Positions 44,210 to 55,287 of a stretch of DNA of 64,000 nt are shown here, in pieces. Numbering within the stretch: position 1 is the stretch's first letter; every line of letters starts with the position of its first letter. The translations under genes and the position numbers were made by a program. Source of the stretch: Craterostigma plantagineum (lineage: Eukaryota; Streptophyta; Magnoliopsida; Lamiales; Linderniaceae); assembly GCA_027422505.1 (NCBI GenBank), contig JAPQWV010000018.1, positions 12,480,001-12,544,000 of the forward strand, given 5' to 3'. The notes beneath the pieces were generated by a model. That model did no database searches and was not told where the DNA came from. It worked only from the letters and a program-made list of their open reading frames with translations.

Positions 44210-45350
44210 ATGGACGATCTAAGCATTGGAAATGATATGAGACCTCCCGACATCAGACATGGTGAGTATGTTGTCTGGAAGATAAGGTTCATCAACTTCA
44301 TTGAAAAAAAGGACAATGCTGAAAAATTGCTGGAATCAATTTTGAACGGACCTGCTCAATTTTGGAATATAATCCCAGCCACAACTACTACTACACCTGC
44401 AAGAGAAGACAAACCATCCTGGAGACTCTTGATCTATACAATGATGAAGAGAAACTACGACATAAAGCTGATCAATTCGCAAAATCATATCTTATGCAAG
44501 CCATTCCCAATGACATCCTCATGCAGCTCGAATGTGGTGAGAGAGCCAAAGAAATATGGGATGCCCTTAGGATCATGATGCAGGGAACAGTGGTGAACAC
44601 CATGGCAAGGATGGCGAATACTCTCATTTCTTACGATCGCTTTCAGGCAAACAAGGGAGAAAGTCTTCGAGAGACATTCCATCGATTTCTCATCCTACTA
44701 AATGAACTGAAGATGAATGGTGTTACGAAAAATGCAGTGGAGATCAACATCAAGTTCTTCGGTTCACTTCACCCAGAATGGGAAGCAACGCAATCATGAT
44801 GAGACAGATGCACGACTTGACCAAGATCAGCATAGACACACTATTCGACTGTCTCAACCAACATTCCATTTATGTGGAGAAAAGGAGAGAGGAAGCTAAA
44901 CCAGCAGGAAGCGACACGCTCGCACTCATGTCTGAAAGACAATCCAAAAGGCATTCAAAAGATAAGGAGATCATGCAATCATCCCAAATCTTAGCTGGAG
45001 AAAAGTCAGACTCTTATGGGGAACTCAAAGATTTCACAAAGCATGTAGACATGGAGGAACTTGCAAGACAACTTGCATTTATCTCAATCTTTGTGCAGAA
45101 GAAATACTATAAGAAGCCTGGATCCTCATCCACCGACATAGAACCTCTTCTAACAGTAAAGGAAAATCTCAAGATGAAGAGACTAATTCTGCAATTGCCC
45201 TCAAGCGGGAAAATGCTTCAACTGCGGGAAGCCTGGACATTTCTCCAGAGAATGCAAAATGCCCAAGAAGAAGGATGTCAATTGCTATCGAAGAAAAGTC
45301 CAATTGGCTGAGCAGAAAGAGAAAGGAATTGTTTTGATGGCTAAATAGGA
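44210..45350 (+). pseudogene. gag: Element 3 gag, frameshifted
   Basis: The ATG at 44210 (MDDLSIGNDMRPP) opens the gag frame ('GEYVVWKIRFINFIEKK'). It shifts near 44395 into 'LRHKADQFAKSYLMQAIPND' and 'AKEIWDALRIMMQGT' (the copia gag core), and again near 44780. The zinc knuckle 'CFNCGKPGHFSREC' lies at about 45207-45248 in yet another frame, followed by a stop at about 45345. At least three frame breaks; not functional. Confidence 0.85.
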
Positions 45351-46970
45351 TCATTGGCTCGAAGACACTTCTGACAGCGAGGAAGAGAACATGGCACTGA
45401 TGGCCAGACTGGATGACGAGGATGATGAAACTGAAGTGTTAGGAAGCGACTTGGAAAGGGAAACCTCCTGCAACTCAGACATGGTGGAGGTAAGCGAAGC
45501 TGACTATGACTCATTACTTAAAATGAAAGATGAATTCCTAACTCTATATAAATCAAACAAACAGGGCAAAAAGCAAACTTAAGAATTAGAAGCAAACCTA
45601 AAATAGAAGTGTTGGACAAATTTAGGTATAATTATGCATGTGAGAAAAATCGAGTGATAGTAGCAAATGAAAAAGTTGCAAAGTTAGAAGCTCAGTTGCT
45701 AACATCCGAAGTTAAAGCCAAGAAATTAGCAAAACAAATGAGGTCTCATAGAGATAAAGCAATAGATGCCACAACTATATTTGAGTTACTTTCTAAGGAA
45801 CGGGAAAGACTGTACTCCAAGATAAAAAAATTGGAGGACCTCATAACCCGACGATAACAGACAGAACAGACCATTTTCTTGAAAAAACCTGCAGACATTG
45901 ATTTCTATAATCCTCATAAGGGACTAGGTTTTGAAAACCCATGCATGTTAAAGCAAGGCATAACAAATGTACCTTATCTATATGATCTTAAATACATGCA
46001 GATAGGTTGTATGACTAATCTCATGCCTTATGTTAGTGAAGATGAGACACAAACACGCAATAAAGCTCAAATATTATTTGATTACACAGAGTTAAATGAT
46101 AGTTATAAAGAAAGAAAATGTTCGGCAATAACTGAATTTGAATCAGATATTCCTCGTCTAATCGAAGGAGATACCTCAGAAGAATCAACGACTGGCACAC
46201 AAATGACTACGTATGCATCAGGGTATATGCCTGAATGCATAAAGAAAATTAGTGATCTGCACTCCACTCTCGAAAGAGAGAGAAAGTCATTTGATAATGA
46301 AAGGCAGACACTTCTCGAGGAAATCTCTAAACTTAAGGAAAAATTAAGACTACAATCACTTACATATACCTTGATTTCAAATGATAAGATTTCTTGTTCT
46401 AATGCTTTGAAATTTTCAGGACCCACAAAAGAACCATTGAAAGGACAAGTCTGGGTTAGAAAAGAAGATCTTTTGAAGGAGACTCATGATTTTAAAGAAC
46501 CTTTTGTTATTGATTATTTTCCTTCCAAAAGCGTTGTACCGTCTGCATTTTCTCATGTATCGCAAAACTCATCTTTACATTCGAAAAAATTATTTTCCCA
46601 AGCATGATCGTTTCTACAAAACAAGCTCCCAAAACAATTTCAAAAGACACGCTTTCAAAGCAAAAGAATCGATCGAAAACAAAATCTACCAAACCACATG
46701 CAAAACATGACATGACTCAAAACCGTACTTCTAAGGATAAGAGAAAGAGAGCACCAGTTGCACAAAAAATGGGTTCCAAAGTTTAAGACTGAGGAAACCC
46801 AAATCCAAGCCCTAGAAACAATTAGTGACTCTACGCATGATATTAAGTCTTCCACTGATAGTGATAAGTCTAGGCTAGGTTGAGAGTCTATACGGACTAA
46901 CAAGCACAACAGAGGTGGACCCATTTTTAAATGGGTACCTAAAACCCTCTAGTTTGATTTTGCAGGCCCC
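45351..46970 (+). pseudogene. Element 3 gag-pol linker: acidic region, coiled coil, basic tail
   Basis: Pieces in order: acidic 'WLEDTSDSEEENMALMARLD' (45357-45582); coiled coil 45609-45857; a 242-aa frame (45879-46607) with 'GLGFENPCMLKQG' and a second coiled coil; a Lys/Arg-rich stretch (46604-46786); and 'GGPIFKWVPKTL' before the protease. Such long linkers between gag and protease are common in plant sirevirus-like copia polyproteins. Several stops interrupt it. Confidence 0.7.
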
Positions 46971-48050
46971 GCATGTGTGGTATTTAGATTTAGGTTGCTC
47001 CACACATATGACCGGGAAGAAGGGACTGTTGAGCAACTAGACAGGCCGAGTGGACTGGTGCGCTTTGGGAACAACAATGCATCAAGAATTCTCGGCTATG
47101 GAGATCTTGTATGCAATCGACTCACGATCAAGGAAGTCTCTTATGTTGAAGGTCTAACACACAACCTCTTATCACTCGGACGTTCAGTGACATAGGACTC
47201 CATGTAGTGTTTCAAATAGGACGTGCAAAATTCTCAATGCTGATGGTGAAGAACGTCTCATAGAAACTTGCAAAACGAATCTGTATACCATCGACATTAG
47301 GACCGCCAGACCAAAAACAACCATCTGTTTGATATCCAAAGCAACATCACTTCAGAATAACTTATGGCACCAGCGGCTATCTCATCTTAATTTCAAGACT
47401 CTCAACAAGTTGTCAACCAACAAACTGGTTGTTGGACTTCCTTCACTGAAGTGCCAAAAGAAACATCTGTGCTCAGCTTGTGAGAAAGGCAAAATAAAAA
47501 AGGCGTCTCATCCTACAAAACACATAGCATCAACTCATCATCCACTGGAGTTATTACATATCGATCTGTGTGGCTCACTGCAAACAGATAGCATCAGTGA
47601 AAAGCGATATATGCTGGTAATTGTAGACAACTATTCGCGATATACTTGGGTCCGCTTCTTACGGACAAAATCAGAGACAGTTGACCATATCCCAAATCTT
47701 GTCAGGACTACGCAGACTTGCTACAGCGCAGTGTTAAAGTAATTCGGTCTGACAATGGAACAGAATTCAAGAACCAACAACTCAGCGAATTCTACGAATC
47801 ACTAGGAATTACTCAATTCTCCGTCGTTCACACTCCTCAACAAAACGGGGTCGTAGAAAGAAGGAATCGAACACTCGTAGAAGCTGCCCGAACAATGCTA
47901 ATATAATCATCACAACCTCATTTTCTTTGGGCAGAAGCAATGAACACGGCATGCTACACACAAAATCGGACAAACATCCATCTAAGATTTGGAAAGACGC
48001 CTTATGAACTAATAAATGAAAGATTACCAAACTCGACAAGGCACTTTACA
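46971..48050 (+). pseudogene. pol: Element 3 protease and integrase, inactivated
   Basis: The protease region reads 'WYLDLGCSTHMTG': the catalytic triplet DSG has become DLG. Then come the pre-integrase block 'LWHQRLSHLNFKTLNKLS' with 'CSACEKGKIKK', the integrase motifs 'DNYSRYTWVRFL', 'IRSDNGTEF' and 'GVVERRNRTLVEAARTM', broken by a frameshift near 47735 and a stop at about 47904. The integrase end ('FGKTPYELINERLPN') then joins RT text abruptly near 48025. Confidence 0.85.
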
Positions 48051-49132
48051 GACTTAAACAAGCTCCAAGAGCCTGGTACGAGGTCTTATCTGACTTCCTT
48101 CTCAACTCGGGGTTCACTAAAGGGAATATCGACACCACCCTTTTTGTCAAGCAAAATTGTTCCGATACAGTGCTCGTACAGATATACGTGGATGACATCA
48201 TATTTGGCTCAACTGATTCGGAACTTTGTGTTGAATTCAGTAATTTGATGAAGGCACAGTTTGAAATGAGCATGATGGGCGAAATGTCATTCTTCCTCGG
48301 ACTGCAAATCAAGCAACTTCAAGATGGAGTTTCCATCAATCAGTCTAAGCACATCCACAACATTCTCAGGAAATACAGCATAGATAAGAGCAAATCTTCA
48401 AGCACCCCAATGTCAACCACGTGCAAACTCGACGCTGATTACTTGGGCGAACCAGTAGATGTTACCCACTACAGAGAAATTATTGGGTACCTGCTCTATC
48501 TCATAGCCAGCCGAGCAGATATTCTATTTTCCACATGTCTATGCACAAGATTCTAGGCGAATCCCAAGGAATCGCATCTTCACGCTGTCAAGATGATTTT
48601 GATGTATCTGAAAGGCACTCCCTATCTCGGACTTTGGTATCCTAAGAACTCAGATATGAAACTAATCGGATATTCTGATACAGATTTCGCAGGCTGTAGA
48701 CTGGATAGGAAAAGCACCTCAGGCAACATCCAATTCCTTGGAGACAAACTCGTATGTTGGGCATCTAAGAAACAAAATTGTGTGTCAACTTATACGGCAG
48801 AAGCGGAATATGTAGCTGCTGCAAGTTGTTGCTCACAAATTTTGTGGATAAGAACCCAACTACGAGATTATGGGTTCGATTTAAATAAAATTCCTATTTA
48901 TTGTGATTCTAAAAGTGTCATAGCAATTACGTGCAATCCTGTTCACCATTCACGCACTAAGCACATATATCTAAGGTATCATTTCATAAAGGACCAAGTA
49001 GAAAGAGGCATAATAAAAATGTACTTTGTCAATACAGAGATTCAACTAGCCGATTTGTTTACAAAGGCGTTGGATGAGATACGATTCCAATTCTTAGTTG
49101 CAAAGCTGGGGATGTTGAATCTCAATCTCTAA
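48028..49132 (+). pseudogene. pol: Element 3 RT (C-terminal part) and RNase H
   Basis: Begins within RT at '[18 protein letters not shown]'; the N-terminal RT half is deleted. The active site '[10 protein letters not shown]' is present (about 48184). A stop at about 48554 and a frame continuation at 48593 lead to RNase H with 'DTDFAGCRLDRKSTSG' (first acidic motif DTD instead of the usual DAD), 'YTAEAEYVAAASCC' and 'CDSKSVIAITCNP'. It ends 'LADLFTKALDEIRF' at 49132. The deletion removes the integrase C-terminus and RT fingers. Confidence 0.88.
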
Positions 49133-49319
49133 TTTCGATTATGCCTCCCTACGGGTCATTACTTGTATATCTGCTCTGCATTTGAACTTTTCGATCCTGT
49201 GCGTGTTTGTTAGTTAGTTAAATTTTTTCTTTCTTCCGCTCTAGATTTTCGTTTAATTTACTAATAAATTTTTCTTCGTCTCAAATAAGTCGATGTAGAG
49301 CCAATGCTGATGGCACTAC

Positions 49320-49450
49320 ATCGAGGGGGAGAAATGTGATATCCATGCATCGAGGGGGAGTAAGTGATTTATCAAATGTTTTAAGATTCTTGATCAGCAT
49401 TTTATCTAGGGGGAGTTTATTCCAAAAATGCAAATATTGAGGGGGAGTAA
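49320..49450 (+). promoter_or_regulatory. Cluster of four polypurine tracts
   Basis: GAGGGGGAG-type tracts at about 49322, 49351, 49408 and 49440, within 130 bp and more than 5 kb before the last PPT at 54628. Repeated tracts after pol are a sirevirus trait; here they lie far from the LTR because the extra ORF region separates them. Confidence 0.75.
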
Positions 49451-49576
49451 CTTTTTTATATTCTTTCGCAAACTGACTTTCCAACGTTACATGAACCTTC
49501 CCAAAATTCATAATACACTCTCAAAATATGTAAAATTCTCAAAATACGTATAACACTCATAATATGCAAAATACTC

Positions 49577-49789
49577 TCAAAAGCTAGTACGCCCCATAAG
49601 GAACCAACACAGAATAGCTAGTAAAGCGACGAATAAGCACAAAAGAAGCAAAAGCTCAAATGCCAGCATATTCAAATTACGCTCAAAATTACGCCTTAAC
49701 TCTGCATGTTCTTTGGCCTTATTCTCTTCGTCCTGCTTCTTTTGCCAATTCATCTGTTTGAGTAATAATGCAAAAATAAGAAAACACAA
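49577..49789 (-). CDS. Antisense small ORF: charged coiled coil plus C-terminal membrane segment, 70 aa
   Basis: Minus-strand ORF from ATG 49789, or an internal ATG at about 49753 that gives a 58-aa form. It reads a charged helix ('NWQKKQDEENKAKEHAELRR') followed by a strongly hydrophobic stretch ('LLLLLCLFVALLAILCWFL') and a short basic tail. The composition is that of a tail-anchored membrane protein. It lies antisense inside element 3, just after pol. No family is recognised. The ORF is short, so chance cannot be excluded, but charge and hydrophobicity are unusually well segregated. Confidence 0.4.
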   Translation of the reverse strand: MCFLIFALLLKQMNWQKKQDEENKAKEHAELRRNFERNLNMLAFELLLLLCLFVALLAILCWFLMGRTSF

Positions 49790-50159
49790 GATGAGTAATT
49801 TGTTGATCTATGGTGTTATAAGCATGAATTGAACATTAACATCACTATTGTCCCGACAAAAATAATCAATGATTCTGACGAATTTTTGACTAAGAGGGTT
49901 CAGCACCGCGAAAGAAAGCGATGCTTTCTTTGTCGATTTTTGGATTCTGCCAATTGATTTCGAAAAACCCGTCGATTTGATGTTTATCGTGGTTTTTGAT
50001 CGGTTCAAATTGATGTTATAGAGCTAATTTGTGAATTCTATGTCTTAGATCAGTAGGAAAATTTGCACATCAACTTAGTGATGATTCTCAAACATACATT
50101 TTTTCTTTCAGCATTTAGATCGCGAATCAACACTTAATTTCTCAAATTTTGCAAATCAT

Positions 50160-51420
50160 CCCAATTGGACTCGCCAAGTTCTCTGCTTAGTTCGCAATCT
50201 GTGCTTCATTTATTCCAACCTTCAGTTCGCAAACTCAAGTCACGATTCTTTGGACTTTCAAGTCGTGAATTCATAATGGGCCTGTCTTTCAAATCACTTT
50301 GCAGCCCAATCTACAAGCCCACGAAGATCACACAGCGCTATCTCTTCAATTCGCGAACTCAACTTAGTTCGCGAAGTTCAACGCTTTCTTTTAAAATCTA
50401 TGATTTGCGAATTTAACTTTACGAATTCATGTTAAGAACAATTAGCGAATTGGCTTGTGGGCCTTCTTTCCCAAATTGTTTCACTGCCCAGTCTCAAAGA
50501 CTGACTTTTTCCAGGCCTGCGAAATCCACTTAATATAATTCATCCTAATTCGCGAACTGAAACACTTTATGATTCGCAAACTCTTAAATCTTCAAACTCT
50601 CTCAATTTGCAAAATACCTCGAACGCGTCAAACTTCTCACAGTCATCTTTGTCTTTGATTTAAGAAGATTTTCCTCTTCTAACTCACTCACATACTCACT
50701 GATCTCGTTGTGGTAAGAAACGCATTCTTTAACCCTTTTCAGTGTTTCTGATGTTTGTAGGTCTCGATTTTCAGGTGGCTTTTCGTGTTCATTTTTTAAG
50801 AGATTAGTCTGATTTGCTAAAGGGCTTTTCGGTTGGGAAGAATTTTTTTTCTAAAAAGAGGAGTTGTTCTTTAAAAATCAGACTTCGAGTTCTGAGATTT
50901 TTTTCGTTTTAATGGGTTTCGCTGTAAAAGGAATTAGGGTTAAAGTATTTTAAAGAAAATTGACTTTTTGATCTTTGAAATTCTACTTTGCGAATTCAAA
51001 ACGTGTTACGCGAGTCCAATCGTTTGCTAACTTAGTCAATTCGCGAAGTTCCATTTTTTAATGATTTCAATTAATTCGCGAATTCCGCACTTATCATTGA
51101 ACCCTCAGCTTCGGGAATTCGAATTCGCGATCCTCATCGTTCGCGATTCACAAACGTCGTGAACTGGTATTACCTCACGACAGTCACGAGTAAATGTTGA
51201 CTTAAGTCAATTCGGGAAACTTTTTTCTCAATTCGCGAACCTCTGAGTTCGCGATATGAAATTCGCGAAGTTCTTGTAAACCAATCCGCGAACCACTTAG
51301 CAATATTTTGAAAGTTTTAAGTCAACCCGCGAACTCCTTTTATCACAGACCCGCGAACCTCAGAGCTCGCGATATACAATTCGCGAAATCCTTTCAAAAC
51401 CAACCCCAGAACCACACTTA
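50160..51420. repeat. Dispersed TTCGCGAA palindrome array
   Basis: TTCGCGAA or one-base variants (ttcgcgat, ccgcgaac, ttcgcaaa, tttgcgaa) recur about 30 times, with two dense zones at 50180-50600 and 50980-51420. Many sites are followed by 'ctc' or 'gttc'. The core is an 8-bp perfect palindrome containing two CpG. No ORF accounts for it. It lies directly upstream of, and inside, the putative leader intron of the extra ORF. Confidence 0.75.
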
Positions 51421-51588
51421 GAAAATTTTGAATTTTTTTTTTCAAACTCAAGTGGGTCGAACAGTAATGGGACAAATTATTTTTTTAGAAAACGAATTTA
51501 TTCTAGCCCACACTATTCACAACACAAAGCCTTAATTGATTATCATGTTATATTTCTAATCCCGTTTCTCTCTCGTGTTGCAGTTTAG
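50711..51588 (+). other. Putative leader intron before the extra ORF of element 3
   Basis: Starts at a strong donor (gttgtg|gtaagaaacg) and ends at a canonical pyrimidine-rich acceptor (tctctcgtgttgcag). About 28 bases after the acceptor comes ATG 51617, which opens the extra ORF. Upstream of the donor is a CT-rich leader-like stretch ('ctaactcactcacatactc'). The arrangement implies a spliced leader transcribed separately from gag-pol; splicing is inferred. Confidence 0.4.
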
Positions 51589-51616
51589 GCAGTATTTCCC
51601 GGTGCTCGTCAGTAAA

Positions 51617-52500
51617 ATGATGACGACACCAGCAGACCTTGTGTACCTGACCTCAAAATGAATCGCAACTAAAGACAATAATTTCCAACTCGACCTGCAT
51701 ATCTTCAAGTGTCAGGACGAGATTCTCCTATCCATTTCGAGGAGCCATCACCTCGGGTATGCCTTCTCAGCATCAGTCCAAGTCCCCACCGTCTATCTGC
51801 AACAATTCTGTGGGACGATGAAGACCAAGATTGCTTCCGACAATAGCATCTATTACGAGGCCTAGATCACAAGTGAAACGGTGCATATCACCAGGGAGTT
51901 TATTCGACAAATCTTCGGCTGCCAAGTCAACCAGAATACGAAGATGAGGCATTCGAGGATCAACTTATAGAGGACATGATGAAGATGGGATACTTCACTC
52001 CAATCAAATTCATCTCCCATTTTCAGCAGTCCATGATACCGCATCCCTGACGAACACACTTTGCATTCGTCAATAAGTGCTTCTCTCCAAAGCACTTAGT
52101 TGGGACATATGCAACCTTACAATTATTCGTATTTTCCATGGGATCTTATTCCGGAAAAATTACAACTACGCTAAGCTGGTCACATCAGACCTGGACGATC
52201 AACTTCACCAGCGAACGAAGTCGAAAAAGTCACAAAACCTGCCCTATCTCCGGTGGTTCCCATTGATGATCCAACACTTCATGTCAACAAAGTCGGAGAT
52301 ACCAAGACGACCAAAGAGGAAAACTTCGCCCCACCCAAACTTCGATACCTTCAGAAGGGGAAGACTGATGAGAAGTAAGCGTGAAAAGGCATGCCAATTC
52401 CGCGCGATTGGTTAGCCCTGGCCAGCTCAGACCAAGTCGACTCCTACTGCCAGCGCTACAATATTCCTAACCCCTCAGGAAAACCCACTAGAGTCTAAGC
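51617..52500 (+). pseudogene. Extra ORF of element 3, N-terminal part, degenerate
   Basis: Begins MMTTPADLVYL. It reads 'SASVQVPTVYLQQFCGTM', a pattern (VPxxYLQQFW-type) often seen in extra proteins of plant copia elements, then 'VHITREFIRQIFGCQ'. Stops at about 51658 and 51862 and a frameshift near 51935 break it; 'EDMMKMGYFTPIKF' follows in another frame. Function unknown; position and general plan match the intact extra ORF of sirevirus 2, but the sequences are not obviously alike. Confidence 0.55.
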
Positions 52501-53592
52501 TAGAGATTAGTGTGAGTGAGAGATAAAGGGAGAGTGAGGACCTGAGAGAACCCTATGAACCACATATAGAACCATAACACACCAACAATCCCCCCAACCA
52601 TCAGAATCTGAACCATCACAACCATCCGCAGCTAACGAAGCAGATAATGAAGATTGAGGGGCGTTGATACCACATGGGCAACGACAACAAGCCGAGCACC
52701 ACACAAGCCATCTCCTTGATGAGGCCGTAACGACCCGAGCACCATCTTCACAAGATGTGTCGCAAGGAGAGATCGGAAGACCCGACTGAAGTCCACCAGA
52801 CTTCGGTTGACGAAGGCCGCCCAGACTCTGTCAGGAAGATAACGGCTAACCCTAGTGGCGCCGGACCAACTCTACAGGTGTAACGACTGCCTATCTGGAA
52901 AACCGCCTGTATGAGTTCCTTGAAACCGTCACCCTACCAAGGGTTCAAGGACTCCTTAGGGCTGCAGTCCAACCCGCCTCAACGGACAAAGGAAAGGGCC
53001 CCATGGTGGAGCAACCGCCGTTGCAACCACACGTCCGCTCTTTGCCACCGCGAGCACCAAGTCAACACGACGAATATCACATGCCAATACCCCAGCTTTT
53101 CGACATCCTGGTTGGTCGACTCCTTCAACTCGATAGAGAGCGAAACACAGAAGAAGACGAACTCTACAAGAAGATGCTCGCTGGCGGACTTATACCTCAA
53201 CAAGATACTTGCCGCCAAGAAGGCCCCAGTAAGAAGCGTCGGCTAGGATCGTCCTGAGGGGGAGAAGAGGCAGAAGACCCTGCAAGCAGTTGCGGACGAG
53301 GACGCGGAGTGCTGATTCGAGAAGGTGGTTTTTTAGGTTCATCCAATCCACCACCTCGACCACCAAGGTCCTCAGGAGTTAGACGAGCCTCTCCAGGGCC
53401 GAACCAGACAACTTACCTTGGTGAAGTCGAGTCTGGTTTTTTGAGGACCTCCACCCAGTCAGTCCAAACAACAACAACCCCTCGTCCCAAAGATCCTCAA
53501 GTCTACATCGACACTTGAAGAGGAATGGATGACGAGAACAGAGACAGAAGAAGAGTCCCGCTTGAGGATTGAAAGCATCAGAAACTTCTTGA
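52501..53592 (+). other. Extra ORF of element 3, middle part, heavily broken
   Basis: Overlapping short frames (52911-53246, 53003-53257, 53309-53518) rich in Pro, Ser, Arg and Glu. They probably represent the low-complexity middle of the extra protein split by frameshifts, for example 'PQLFDILVGRLLQLDRE' and 'EGPSKKRRLGSS', the latter a basic NLS-like cluster. Confidence 0.4.
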
Positions 53593-54588
53593 AAGCAGCG
53601 GCGTCAGACTTCTGTTTCATCGAGTGAGAAGAAGAGGAGCAAGGAGAAAACCCTGGAGCGGATATCCCAGAACTTCCAGATCTCCTTCGATATCAAGTGC
53701 CCCGAGAGACCGACGTCGGGTTATGATTTCTTAGAGACTCCTTGGAGTAACAAGAAGATCAAGGCACCTTACCTTGAAGACTGTTATCCTGGGATCTGGC
53801 GGAAGGAGGAAGAGATAAAGGGAATCAATGAGCTAAATCTTCGAGGTCTTGAGCATCTAAAAGGAACGCCCAAAGGTCTTCGCCATCAAATCATGGTCTG
53901 GGCAAGCTCAGGAAGAAGTGGAATGACTACAGAGCAATACAAAAAACATCTTAGAGCTCAACAGGCCATTTGTGACATCCAAAACATAGAGTGCGGGATG
54001 AGAAGATATGTAGGCCCTGTCTTTGTGATTGAGAGGTACGACAGGTCTATCTATAGATACACAGAAGCCGATCTTCCTTTCATTCCATTGGGCGAACTGA
54101 ACAAGCTTTACAACATGCTGAGGCGAATCAAGTTCTACGCTTCACAAGACTTTCAAATGGCCTTGGAAAGCAATATGAGCAAAGTCAACTTCACGCAGCC
54201 TGATCATAGGTACAAGGATCTTGATAAATTCGGCGAGGGTTACATCTTTCTTGAACCACAACCTGCAGTCACGTACCTACAACGGACGAAAAATCATATG
54301 CAGGCATTTTTATTATCAGAAGCCGCCAAGTTCTCTGATGGAACGATGAAGATTATCATAAACCAACTCAGGCTAAGACAAGAGACGGCTTCTGATGATA
54401 CAATACTTAAAGGCACAGAACTCGCAGAACAGTCTATTATGGATAAATTTATTTGGGCAATCCTAGATCAAATTGTTCTCAGAAACGACATCGGGCAGTT
54501 CGAGACTGCTCTAGGATTCAGGAAATCGTACTTAGCTCACAGGGAACCTCCACCTCCTCCTCGCTCGAAGAAGAAGAAGAAGAAATGA
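53593..54588 (+). pseudogene. Extra ORF of element 3, C-terminal part (332 codons open)
   Basis: Open without a stop from 53593 to 54588; the first in-frame ATG is at 53893. It has a Ser/Lys-rich start ('SSSEKKRSKEKTLERISQ'), a globular part ('GYDFLETPWSNKKIKAPYLE', 'MRRYVGPVFVIERYDR', 'DLPFIPLGELNKLYNML') and ends in a Pro run followed by Lys (PPPPPRSKKKKKK). 'DFQMALESNMSKVNFTQPD' resembles a segment recurring in extra proteins of plant copia elements. Its preserved frame contrasts with the broken N-terminal part. Function unknown. Confidence 0.55.
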
Positions 54589-54627
54589 AGACTTAGACAA
54601 TAGGATTCATTGTAATTTTGACACTTA

Positions 54628-54815
54628 GGGGGAGAATGTTATGAATATTTTACAAGTGTCCAAAATATTTATCCTAAGTCTTGTATTTCTTTATGATGTA
54701 TTTAATGTGTTTTATTTTACTTAGATGGGTTGTGGTTGTAATGGGCTTGTTAGGGGCCCAATGGGCTTAATACATTTCCAAGGTATTTAAGCCTAAACCC
54801 TAACAATGTTTAATG
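54628..54815 (+). repeat. Last polypurine tract and partial 3' LTR of element 3
   Basis: 'agggggagaa' precedes TGTTATGAATATTTTAC at 54637. The following ~180 bp parallel the 5' LTR in layout ('gggcttgttaggggcccaa', 'aggtatttaagcctaaaccc') but with many differences. The similarity stops near 54815, so the rest of the LTR is missing or unrecognisable. Confidence 0.6.
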
Positions 54816-55287
54816 TAAGTTTCCACTCCACAAACTTCACGTATTCGACAGCTAAACCTCAAAACACTATTCATAATATCAAACGAAGGTCAATTTGTTG
54901 AAGTGTTCTTGGATAATCTGGACTTACATATACTCATTAACATATAAGATTTTATTTCAATAAAAGAGGCCCAAAGTTAAGTAAGCCCAGAGATTAAATT
55001 TCATTATATAAAATTGGCCAAATATACAAGTAAGTCCAATTAGAAAAATCCCAAAAAATTAGGGCTTGTTTGTCATCTTCTTCAACCTCACGTACATATC
55101 ATTGGCCATGGAGCTCCACCCTATCTACCATATCTACCCTTCTGACGCCGGCTGGCAGGGGGTCGGCCGACCCCTCTGACCTCCCTGTGGTTCCGTCATT
55201 GTATATAATACTAAGAAAAAAGGGGGTACAAATTTGATCATGTACATTTTATGTTATTAGTCTTCTTTGCCAAATATATATAGCTCG
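54816..55287. other. Non-coding spacer
   Basis: AT-rich with no gene or repeat that I can identify. A short GC-rich inverted motif (gtcggccgac) lies near 55162. Confidence 0.5.

Larger units (their letters stand above)
42575..54815 (+). mobile_element. Sirevirus-like Ty1/copia element 3, ~12.2 kb, degenerate, with extra ORF region
   Basis: 5' LTR and Met-type PBS at 42575-42920, gag, long linker, protease, integrase, partial RT and RNase H to 49132. Clustered polypurine tracts, a 2.4-kb region with palindromes and an antisense ORF, a degenerate extra ORF (51617-54588), a last PPT and a partial LTR start at 54637 follow. The 3' LTR is related to but clearly different from the 5' LTR and seems cut off near 54815; no TSD was found. 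It may be one old element or a recombinant of two related ones. Confidence 0.7.

Noticed and set aside
42575..54815. Clean full-length element with matching LTRs and TSD
   Set aside because: The 5-bp flank GGTTC of the 5' LTR is not found after the 3' LTR, and the LTRs differ strongly, so the right boundary is uncertain.
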